Assembly (NCBI GenBank): GCA_023954075.1
Contig: JAMLIV010000001.1
Location: forward strand, 248,001 to 312,000
Direction of reading: 5' to 3'
DNA: 64,000 nt
Source: Lysobacteraceae bacterium
GTDB taxonomy: Bacteria > Pseudomonadota > Gammaproteobacteria > Xanthomonadales > Xanthomonadaceae
The position numbers and the translations under genes were made by a program. The notes under the pieces were generated by a model. That model saw only the letters and a list, made by a program, of their open reading frames with translations. It was not told the DNA's origin and ran no database searches. Below, in pieces: positions 1 through 6,791 of the stretch (the first letter of the stretch is position 1; each line of letters begins with the position of its first letter).

Positions 1-68
1 TTGGGCCTATTGCGGCCTGCGGGTGCGGCCTGGAATCCGCGCTCCCGTTTTCCCGCCGGAGGTATGCC

Positions 69-122
69 GTGGATCGACGTGACCTGCTCAAGGCGATGGG
101 GGGCGCCGCGCTTGCCGCATAG
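69..122 (+). pseudogene. Remnant of a Tat-exported protein (signal peptide start only)
   Basis: A GTG codon preceded by a GGAGG ribosome-binding site (about 58-62) opens a frame that reads VDRRDLLKAMGGAALAA and then meets TAG. This is a textbook twin-arginine signal peptide start (RRDLLK followed by a small hydrophobic stretch). Nothing downstream continues the frame; transposase debris follows within about 100 bases. I infer that the 5' end of a Tat-substrate gene was cut off by insertion or deletion. The original protein cannot be identified. Confidence 0.5.
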
Positions 123-224
123 CGGGCAGGGGTACCTGGTTCGATCAGCGGGAAATTTCCCAGCCCACGTTGCGGCGAACGCCGATGCCGTGCGCGCTGA
201 CGGCCGCAAACACTGCGCGTTGCC

Positions 225-640
225 ATGTCGCGCACTGCCCCGCCATTGCGCGCGGCGTCCGCATCGCCGCGCCACGCACGCCACGTTCCCGAACACACGC
301 GCCTTTACGGGCTGGTGCGCGACCACGCGCCCGCCTTGCGAAGGCCGCATACCGCCGATGCATGTGCGAGAGGAGTTCGATGCGTATTTGCGTTGCGAGC
401 GTGCTCGAACGCGGCTTCGTACGTGTGGTGTGCGAACACTGCCACGCCGAGCGCCTCGTCGCGTTCAGTTGCAAGCGACGCGGCTTCTGCCCCAGTTGCG
501 GCGCGCGGCGCATGGCCGAATCCGCGCGGCATCTGGTGGAAGAAGTGTTCGGCCCGTGCCCGGTGCGGCAATGGGTGCTGAGCTTTCCGTACCCGCTGCG
601 CTCCCTGTTCGCCAGCAAGCCGGAAGCCATCGGCCCGGCC
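225..640 (+). pseudogene. IS91/ISCR-type transposase, zinc-binding N-terminus, broken
   Basis: Three reading frames carry consecutive pieces of one protein. TRLYGLVRDHAPAL lies in one frame near 290-340, REEFDAYLRC in a second near 365-400, and then ERGFVRVVCEHC, AFSCKRRGFCPSCGARRMAE and VRQWVLSFPYPLR in a third up to about 640. These are hallmarks of the IS91/ISCR transposase N-terminal zinc-binding domain (CxxC ... CxxC). At least two frameshifts and the loss of the whole catalytic Y2 region make it non-functional. It ends abruptly where an IS30-type fragment begins on the other strand. Confidence 0.8.
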
Positions 641-754
641 GATGGTGCTGGGGTGGCGGCCAAGCTGTCGGGCGATGGCGACATTGGAGAATCCTGCACG
701 CAGCAGGGCGGCGATCTGGTAGCGTTCTTCCTGGGTCAGGTGTCGATAGGACAT
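636..754 (-). pseudogene. IS30-family transposase N-terminal fragment
   Basis: Reading leftwards from an ATG at 754, about 39 codons encode MSYRHLTQEERYQIAALLRA and then the helix-turn-helix GFSNVAIARQLGRHPSTIGR, the conserved N-terminus of IS30-family transposases. The match stops at about 636, exactly where the IS91 fragment ends, and the frame then runs antisense to that fragment. The DDE catalytic domain is absent. One element evidently inserted into or recombined with the other and both decayed. Bases 755-873 are probably the outer end of the IS30 element, but I could not define its terminal repeat. Confidence 0.75.
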
Positions 755-873
755 GGCAGCTTCGCTTGGTCGTGGAGCGGCCCAGCCTACGGCACCTGGC
801 CCGCCTCGGTTCAAGGAAATTGCACTTCAGGGTTGAATCCGCCCTCCGCACCGTTACTCGATGCGGAGTGTCG

Positions 874-2049
874 TCAGTCCAGGATCGGCGTGGCTTCGAT
901 CCGTACGGTGTCCAGTCCGATGGCATGCGAGTGGAGGCCATAGGCGCCGGCATCCGGTACGAAATAGCGGAACGCGATGCGCCCGCGACCGCTGCTCGGA
1001 ATGCCTTGTGCTGCGCCGAGTTGGAAGCGGGTCCAGGTATCGGGATAGCCGTTGACGCCGCTGCCATCCGGACCAGAGAGCAGGTTCGGATTGATGTCCA
1101 GCAGCAGCGTGGTGAATCCTCCGACACCCAGCGCTCCAGGCCCGGCGCTGTTGCAGGGTTCGCCGGTGCACAGCCGTACCTGGAGCCGGTCGGCGTAATA
1201 GGCGCCGGTTACGGTGCGGGTGTAGAAGCTCAGCGAGGAGCCGCTGCGGAATTCCAGCAAAGGCGTGGCCAGCCAGTCGCTGATGGTGCCGTTGTCACCG
1301 GTGGCCTCGAACGTGGTACTGACAAAGCTTTCCGGTGCGCCGGCCTGGGCGTCGAAATAGGAATTGTCGAACAGCCACCAGGTGCGCGCGCCCTCCGGCT
1401 CGCTGAAATTGCCGGTGATCCACTGGTTGGCGTGGGTACCTTCCAGCGTGTCGAAGTTATCCACGAAGGAAGGCAACGCGGGTGGGGGCGTGCCGGGCGT
1501 ATCCCGCAGCGTGCCGCGCACCGGTCTTGCGCGCAGCGAGGTGCCGGCCATGGTTTCGGCCACGATCATGCCGAACTGGAAATCCACGCTCCACGCCCGG
1601 CCGACGCTGCCGTCCGGGGTGGAGGACCAGTACTTGGCGATATGCGCCGAAGGGTAGGCGGTGTTGGGAAAGCGATTGGTGTTGATCGCAGGGTCGTAGC
1701 AGGCGTGATCGACCAGGGTCATCAGCTCGTTCAGGTCCGGTATCCGCCAGTCGCGGTGTCCGTCCAGGCCGGCGCCGTCGTTGATCGCCTGCACCGCCAG
1801 CAAGGCGCTTTGCCAGATCATGCTCTGCGCAGTGCCCGAACAGGTGCTGCCATTCCACGCCATGCCGAGCTGGCAGCGCCGCCAGGTCAGGCCAGTGCGG
1901 GTGTGGGTGACGGTATGGCCGCCTGCATTGACGACGAAATCCGAATCCGGGGTTTCGCGCGTGAGGTTGGGATTGCAGGCCGCCTGGGCCGGGCCGGGAA
2001 GTGACAACGCCACGGCAATCACGCAGGGCAGGAACAGGGAACGTTTCAT
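874..2049 (-). CDS. Secreted DUF1566 (Lcl C-terminal-like) protein with a C-terminal jelly-roll-like domain
   Basis: 391 aa. It begins with a Sec signal peptide (MKRSLFLPCV..., cleavage near PAQA-AC). Residues about 35-180 carry DUF1566 signatures: TGLTWRRC, DWRIPDLNELMTLVD, KYWSSTPDG and a closing aromatic strand. Residues about 200-390 resemble a choice-of-anchor/MAM-like beta-sandwich (FVDNFDTLEG, WITGNF, WWLFDNSYFD). The function of DUF1566 is unknown; members are usually exported or surface proteins. The chosen ATG at 2049 has a GGAGGGG site and overlaps the stop codon of the upstream gene (ATGA), so the two are translationally coupled. It is the last gene of a minus-strand group of exported proteins. 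Confidence 0.75.
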   Translation of the reverse strand: MKRSLFLPCVIAVALSLPGPAQAACNPNLTRETPDSDFVVNAGGHTVTHTRTGLTWRRCQLGMAWNGSTCSGTAQSMIWQSALLAVQAINDGAGLDGHRDWRIPDLNELMTLVDHACYDPAINTNRFPNTAYPSAHIAKYWSSTPDGSVGRAWSVDFQFGMIVAETMAGTSLRARPVRGTLRDTPGTPPPALPSFVDNFDTLEGTHANQWITGNFSEPEGARTWWLFDNSYFDAQAGAPESFVSTTFEATGDNGTISDWLATPLLEFRSGSSLSFYTRTVTGAYYADRLQVRLCTGEPCNSAGPGALGVGGFTTLLLDINPNLLSGPDGSGVNGYPDTWTRFQLGAAQGIPSSGRGRIAFRYFVPDAGAYGLHSHAIGLDTVRIEATPILD

Positions 2050-2942
2050 TGGTTGGCCCCTCCACGTACGAGCATGATCCAGTTCAGCGAGGCGTTGGTG
2101 GCGTTGGATACGCCAGTGTTGGAGAAGTTGACCCACCAGGCACCTTGGCCATTGGCCGCCGGCGTCGCGGTCCAGTAGCTGTAAGGGCCTTGAAGGGAGT
2201 TGACGAAGAATGGCTTGAAGTAGTCCGTATCCACACGTGGGGAATACGCGCTGCGATCCACTATGGAGAGCAACTCGCGATGGCTTGGCATACGCCAGTC
2301 ATTCTCACCACACAGGCCCACGGCATTGATGTGCCTGACGTATTCGTAGGTATTGCAGGCGGCGCCATTGAGGCTGTTGTTGCAGGTGGATGTGCCTCCT
2401 GGACTGCCCGGGTGACCGCCGTTGGTGGCGGGGTTGGGGTCGTACCAGGAAAACCGGTTGCGGTAATCCCGTGCGCCGCCACCGCCGTCGTGCTTGAGCT
2501 CCCAGGTCAGCCCGGTGACTTCGTCATGGACGCAGGCCCACTGCGTGGCGCTGGCCGGCAGCATCACGCCCTGGGACGAGACTTTGGTGAAATCAAAACC
2601 AGCGCGCCCGCCGCCGATTTTCGGCAGGCTGCCGGTGGCGGCGAGCGCATCGCGTCCGCGTTCGCCATCCTGCTGCGGCCAGCCCGGTTGCGGGCAGGGC
2701 AGGTTGATGGCCGATGCGGTGGCGCACCAGCCCACGCCGCTGTCGTTGATGAAATCGTTGCCGCTGGCGCCGCCGCCGAGTTGCTCGGATTCGAAACCAT
2801 CGGCGAACAGTGGGGATGTTTGCGCCAAGACGGCTGTTGGCAGCGCAAGCAAGACCATAGCCAGCATGGTGTTGGTGTGCCAGGCGCAGCGGGATTTTCG
2901 GCGGGATGTGCAGCGCCACAAAGAAAACGGAGGAGGAGTCAT
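2046..2942 (-). CDS. Secreted DUF1566 protein
   Basis: 298 aa. The start ATG at 2942 is preceded by GAGGTGAGG at good spacing; a GTG at 2954 overlapping the upstream stop is the alternative. A long signal peptide with a basic start and a hydrophobic core (MLAMVLLALPTAVLA) is followed by SPLFADGFE, a short motif that recurs in other exported proteins of this window. DUF1566 signatures occupy the C-terminal half: TGLTWELKH, DWRMPSHRELLSIVD, YSYWTATP and WWVNFSNTG. It is coupled to the downstream DUF1566 gene by an ATGA overlap. The two are diverged paralogues. Function unknown. Confidence 0.7.
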   Translation of the reverse strand: MTPPPFSLWRCTSRRKSRCAWHTNTMLAMVLLALPTAVLAQTSPLFADGFESEQLGGGASGNDFINDSGVGWCATASAINLPCPQPGWPQQDGERGRDALAATGSLPKIGGGRAGFDFTKVSSQGVMLPASATQWACVHDEVTGLTWELKHDGGGGARDYRNRFSWYDPNPATNGGHPGSPGGTSTCNNSLNGAACNTYEYVRHINAVGLCGENDWRMPSHRELLSIVDRSAYSPRVDTDYFKPFFVNSLQGPYSYWTATPAANGQGAWWVNFSNTGVSNATNASLNWIMLVRGGANQ

Positions 2943-2950
2943 GCGGTGCC

Positions 2951-3859
2951 TCACTCGTTGGGGATGCGTTCGAGCAGGCGGAGAGTGCAGGCGTACTCAG
3001 ACCTGGTGTAATTCTCCGTGTCCACTCCGTTGCGAGGTGAGCCGACAAACCCCCCTCGCTGCTGCTCTGGAGATGCGATGACTTCAACAATGCCGGATTC
3101 GCCATTTGCGAGCAGCCCGGCGTGAACTACAGCCTTGGTAAAGCTGGAGTCGCAGGTGTACGTGCCCGTGCCCCAAATCCTGTCACGCCCGCCGCTGTCA
3201 CCAGTGACAAGAAAAGCGCGCTTTGCCCCGGCATTGACCATGTTGCCCAAGGTTCTTGTTGCGAAAGCGGCACCATGTTTTGCCACTGCTGATTCAACCC
3301 GCTTTTGCTTCGCCGCCTCGGCTTCCTCGCTGCGCTTCCGCTCCGCTGCCTCCTCCGCCAACCGCGTCTCCTCGGCAATCCTGGCTTCCTCGCGCTTGCG
3401 CTTGATTTCGGCCAGCAATGCATCGGCCTCCGGCGTGCCGGCGACCAGCGCGCCGGCACCGTACTCGCTGCGCGGGCGGCCCAGAACCGGGTCGGTGCTG
3501 CCGTCGTACTGGAAGCTGTGGCGCCAGCCCTTGTCGTTGCGCACCGAGCGTGCGGTGCCATAGGTGTTGATGCGTTCCCCGGCGGCACGCACCTGTTTCA
3601 GGATGCGCACGCCGTCTTCCACGGTGTCGATCTCGTAGGTGGCTTCACGCGGCGCCAGCGTGGCGATGACGCGTGCCACCCAGACGGGATTTTCGTCGCT
3701 GCCGGTATTGCGCGCCTGTTCGAGTTTGAACTCTTTGAGTTCCAGCAGGCCCGGGATTTCCTGCTCGAACGCGGCGCGGATTTCGCTTTGGGTCGGTCCA
3801 CTACTGCCACAGGCGGCCAGCAGGCCGATGGTGAGCAACGCAAGCATCAGGTGTTTCAT
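2951..3859 (-). CDS. Putative lipoprotein with a charged coiled-coil segment
   Basis: 302 aa. The N-terminus MKHLMLALLTIGLLAAC is a lipoprotein signal with a clear lipobox (LAAC, Cys17), so the product is probably anchored in the outer or inner membrane. Residues about 150-190 are rich in Glu, Lys, Arg and Ala (KRKREEARIAEE, AAERKRSEEAEAAKQKR) and should form a helix or coiled coil. The C-terminal 100 residues look like a small globular domain with a pair of cysteines (YTCDSS, YACTLR). I do not recognise the family. It lies upstream of, and overlaps or nearly abuts, the DUF1566 genes. Confidence 0.6.
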   Translation of the reverse strand: MKHLMLALLTIGLLAACGSSGPTQSEIRAAFEQEIPGLLELKEFKLEQARNTGSDENPVWVARVIATLAPREATYEIDTVEDGVRILKQVRAAGERINTYGTARSVRNDKGWRHSFQYDGSTDPVLGRPRSEYGAGALVAGTPEADALLAEIKRKREEARIAEETRLAEEAAERKRSEEAEAAKQKRVESAVAKHGAAFATRTLGNMVNAGAKRAFLVTGDSGGRDRIWGTGTYTCDSSFTKAVVHAGLLANGESGIVEVIASPEQQRGGFVGSPRNGVDTENYTRSEYACTLRLLERIPNE

Positions 3860-3861
3860 CT

Positions 3862-3960
3862 GGATTCCCCTTGGTTGGATCGATGGTGCTGTTAGCGGAA
3901 AAGGTTGGTGATTCGGCTCAGGGCACCGCTTCAGAATTCATCCAGAGCCTTGTCGCGCTG
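3862..3960. repeat. Duplicated spacer, copy A
   Basis: From GGATTCCCCTTGGTTGGATC to GCCTTGTCGCGCTG this stretch closely matches copy B at 5373-5485. It contains the spacer before the lipoprotein gene and the last codons of the gene that ends at 3931. It is a trace of a local tandem duplication. Confidence 0.8.
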
Positions 3961-5370
3961 TTCCGTGCGCCGAGTCTGCTGCTGTTCGGCTGCTCGCTGT
4001 TTCTGCGCCCGGTGATGGGCCAATGCCCGGGCAAACAGTGGTGCGTAGACGTAATCGGCTTCTGCGGAAAGCTGTGCCGGTGATGGCGGACGTGGCGGTG
4101 TGCCGCCGAAGGCATAGGCCTTGGACCAGTCCACGTTCCGCGGCCTTTCGTACACGTCGTGCTCGATCGTGATCCAGACGCCTTGTGGATGGCCGGCCCA
4201 GCGGTGCAGATAAGTGCGGGTCGAGTCGACCGGACGTTTGGGCCAGTATTCGTAGCGCGCTCCGGCGTAGTCCTTTTTGACCTTTTCCACCAGCGGGTCG
4301 ATCAGGTCGCGCTTGCCCGACAGGTTCACCTTTACCCGGAAAAGTTGATCCTTGAAGAAGCCAAGGCACAACGTCGTTCCCGTGTCGGTGGCGTAGTTCT
4401 TGATCGTTACATCCGTGAGTGAGGAATCAGCGCTCTCGAATGTGACGCCGAATCGCACGGTGGCCCCTTTCATCCCGGTGGCCATCGTGACGGCCTCAGG
4501 ATCGGTCTGGCGCAATGCGTCCAGCCACAGTTCGCGCATTGCCAGGTGGTTGTCGCGCTGATCGCCGGACAGGTCGCTCGTGTTGTAGCTGCCGTTGAAC
4601 GGAAAGGTGAGGGTGTCGTTGCAGGAGTAGTGGCTTTTGCCCGAACCAATGCTGTCGCGGCCGTACTTGTCCGTAGCGACCGGCTTGAGTGGAACGGCGG
4701 TTGCGGACATGCCGAACGTGAGTCCGAACGGACCTGCGGCGCCGGCCGGGCCGTGGCCGGCAGAAACGACACCGCTGGCGGCATCGCCCTGGGCTTTTCC
4801 GGGTGGCGGGTGCATCGCGTTGGCAGCCACGATCTGTGCACGCACTGCTTCGCGTGTGGCGGCGGGCAGCTTTGCTCCGATCTCGGCGATGGCTTTGCTG
4901 GCGCGCTCGCGTTGTTCTTCGGTGCTCGCGAACTCGCCTGCGGCCAGTGCGAAAAAATACGCTCTGTCTGGTTGGCGCGGGAAGTCTGGATGGCGCATCG
5001 CCGGCAGGTCGGATTCGAGCGTATAGGCCAAGTCCAGCATGGCATTCACGCTGCCCGCTTCGGCCGCTGCGAAGGTGATGCGTCCGGACTGGTTGTTGCA
5101 CGCCTGCTTTTTCAGCGCCTGCATGGGGGTGGGTCGCTGGAAGTAACAGCCGCGGCTGAGGACGTACAACGCACGTGCATCGGTGAGCGTGCCGTTGCGG
5201 TAGGCCGGCAGCAGCAGCTTCACGACTTCGGCATGGTTGCTGGCGCGAAGCGCTGCTTCTGCTTTGTCCAAATCGGCGGCCTGTGCAGAGGCAGGCACAA
5301 GGGCCGAGATCAGACATGCCGTCAGGGCATACCGCAGGCGGGTGCGGGCAGGTCGGGCTTGGCGTTTCAT
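3931..5370 (-). CDS. Exported protein with Sel1/TPR-like helical N-terminal region, family not recognised
   Basis: 479 aa. A Sec signal peptide (TACLISALVPASAQA) is followed by an alpha-helical segment, residues about 33-190, with Sel1/TPR-like features (KAEAALRASNHAEVVKLLLP, YVLSRGCYF, AEAGSVNAMLDLAY). After a Gly/Ala-rich linker, residues about 210-430 form a second domain beginning FGLTFGMSA, of a kind seen in periplasmic proteins. The C-terminus is very basic and Gln-rich (HHRAQKQRAAEQQQTRR). Its final codons are part of a repeat shared with the next upstream gene (ending KALDEF here, KAPDQL there), which points to a duplication of gene ends and spacers. Confidence 0.6.
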   Translation of the reverse strand: MKRQARPARTRLRYALTACLISALVPASAQAADLDKAEAALRASNHAEVVKLLLPAYRNGTLTDARALYVLSRGCYFQRPTPMQALKKQACNNQSGRITFAAAEAGSVNAMLDLAYTLESDLPAMRHPDFPRQPDRAYFFALAAGEFASTEEQRERASKAIAEIGAKLPAATREAVRAQIVAANAMHPPPGKAQGDAASGVVSAGHGPAGAAGPFGLTFGMSATAVPLKPVATDKYGRDSIGSGKSHYSCNDTLTFPFNGSYNTSDLSGDQRDNHLAMRELWLDALRQTDPEAVTMATGMKGATVRFGVTFESADSSLTDVTIKNYATDTGTTLCLGFFKDQLFRVKVNLSGKRDLIDPLVEKVKKDYAGARYEYWPKRPVDSTRTYLHRWAGHPQGVWITIEHDVYERPRNVDWSKAYAFGGTPPRPPSPAQLSAEADYVYAPLFARALAHHRAQKQRAAEQQQTRRTEQRDKALDEF

Positions 5371-5372
5371 GC

Positions 5373-5485
5373 GGATTCCCCTTGGTTGGATCGATTTGGT
5401 TGGATCAATGGTGCTGTTGGCGGAAAAGGTTGCTGGATCGGTTCAGGGCACTGCTTCAGAGTTGATCCGGAGCCTTGTCGCGCTG
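5373..5485. repeat. Duplicated spacer, copy B
   Basis: Matches copy A at 3862-3960 but carries an extra 14-bp internal duplication (TTGGTTGGATCGAT then TTGGTTGGATCAAT). The match covers the intergenic spacer and the last ten or so codons of the gene ending at 5456. Confidence 0.8.
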
Positions 5486-6067
5486 GACCGTCATCGCCGC
5501 GTAGACATCCATGCCTTGCAGCACCCGAAGTTCGCTGCTCACGTTCAAGCCCTGTGTCGTTGCCCAGTGGGTCAGCCGACTATCCAGTGGAAGGGCAGGC
5601 AGGCCAGGCAGGGGCGAGGTGGGTACCGATACCGGTTCGCTGCCGGTGGGCCGCCCCATGTGGTGCACCAGAAAGCGGTTCAGGTCCTCAAGCTGGCCCA
5701 TCGCCATGCCGCCGGTGTTCATGTGATTGCTGGGCGGGCCGGCCAAACGCAGTTCGACGAGTTCGCCTTCGCTGCACAGTGCATGGATGATGTTGAGCAG
5801 GTTGGCGACAGGGTGGTGCAGGCGTCCGGCAAGGCGGTCGAAACCGCCCTGCTGGCCATGGGTGTTGGCGCGCACCACGTCGAACGCCTCATCGCAGGGC
5901 ATGCCGATCCGCAGATCGTCGATACCCGCGGGTGCCATGCCGGGTGAGGGAAAAGCCGCAATGCCGACCGGGGTGGCGGCTTCAGCGGGTGACTCGGATG
6001 GGCTGCCGCAGCCGGTGGAAAGACACGCCAGTGAGCTGACGAGGACTAGGACGAGAAAACGCTTCAT
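5456..6067 (-). CDS. Putative lipoprotein
   Basis: 203 aa. The N-terminus MKRFLVLVLVSSLACLSTGC has a lipobox (LSTGC), so a lipid-anchored periplasmic or outer-membrane protein is expected. The mature part begins with a Ser/Pro/Ala-rich tether and then GIDDLRIGMPCDEAFDVV, which resembles the start of the second domain of the neighbouring large periplasmic protein. This suggests, weakly, that the two are related. It is the first gene of the minus-strand exported-protein group, and its promoter must lie in the 160-bp region shared with the divergent ECF sigma gene. Function unknown. Confidence 0.6.
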   Translation of the reverse strand: MKRFLVLVLVSSLACLSTGCGSPSESPAEAATPVGIAAFPSPGMAPAGIDDLRIGMPCDEAFDVVRANTHGQQGGFDRLAGRLHHPVANLLNIIHALCSEGELVELRLAGPPSNHMNTGGMAMGQLEDLNRFLVHHMGRPTGSEPVSVPTSPLPGLPALPLDSRLTHWATTQGLNVSSELRVLQGMDVYAAMTVQRDKAPDQL

Positions 6068-6227
6068 GTGGATTCCCTTTGATGGACCGGAACGATGACC
6101 CCTAGCGGAATCCCGTGCGCAAACGGCTCATCTCGTCGCGAAAATGTGATCGTCAGGCGTGACCCTGTGGTCCCGGCCTGCTAGTTTCCGCGTCGTGCCG
6201 TATGTGTTGATCAGGGGCAGGGGTGCT

Positions 6228-6791
6228 GTGCCGGATTCATCATTGACGTTGTTGTTGCAGCGCTGGCAGTCCGATCCGGACGACCGCCAGGCGGCCTCGC
6301 ATCTGGCGGCGGCGGTGTACGCGCAGTTGCGTCAGTTGGCGGCCTCTCGCCTGCGGCATGAGCCGCATACGGTGTCCACGCCCACCGATCTGGTGCACGA
6401 GCTGTGGCTGCGGCTGGAGCCGTCGGCGCTGCGTACCGACAGCCGCGCGCATTTCTTCAAGCTGGCTTCGCTTTCGCTGCGACACCTGTTGGTGGATCGG
6501 GCGCGCGAGCGTCTGGCGGCCAAGCGTGGCGGTGGTGTGGAGTGTGTCAGCCTGCGCTGGGCGTCCAACGATGCCAGCTTCACCGATCCGCGCCTGCTGG
6601 ATCTGGATGCGGCGCTGGATCGCCTTCGCCAGCAACACGCGCGGCACGCAGACGTGGTGCAGTTGCGCTGTTTTGCCGGGCTGGCGCTGGATGAGATCGG
6701 CGAAGTGCTGGATATCAGCCTGGCCACGGTGAAGCGCGACTGGACGTTCGCCACCGCCTGGCTGGCGGATGCGATGCGGGAGGAAGCATGA
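6228..6791 (+). CDS. ECF-like RNA polymerase sigma factor (TIGR02999/ECF-HTH type)
   Basis: 187 aa. Sigma region 2 is seen in TPTDLVHELWLRL, RAHFFKLASLSLRHLLVDRA; region 4 helix-turn-helix is ALDEIGEVLDISLATVKRDW. This matches the subfamily usually encoded next to TPR-containing serine/threonine kinases in Xanthomonadales. I chose GTG 6228, which has an AGGGGCAGGGG site immediately upstream and gives the usual length; an upstream GTG at 6159 would add 23 unusual residues. The stop overlaps the kinase start (ATGA). No anti-sigma gene is adjacent, so control is probably through the kinase. It is divergent from the exported-protein group, a possible target. Confidence 0.85.
   Translation: MPDSSLTLLLQRWQSDPDDRQAASHLAAAVYAQLRQLAASRLRHEPHTVSTPTDLVHELWLRLEPSALRTDSRAHFFKLASLSLRHLLVDRARERLAAKRGGGVECVSLRWASNDASFTDPRLLDLDAALDRLRQQHARHADVVQLRCFAGLALDEIGEVLDISLATVKRDWTFATAWLADAMREEA

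Noticed and set aside
6159-6227. An upstream GTG start for the first ECF sigma gene
   Set aside because: It adds residues unlike the family and lacks a ribosome-binding site; GTG 6228 has AGGGGCAGGGG.
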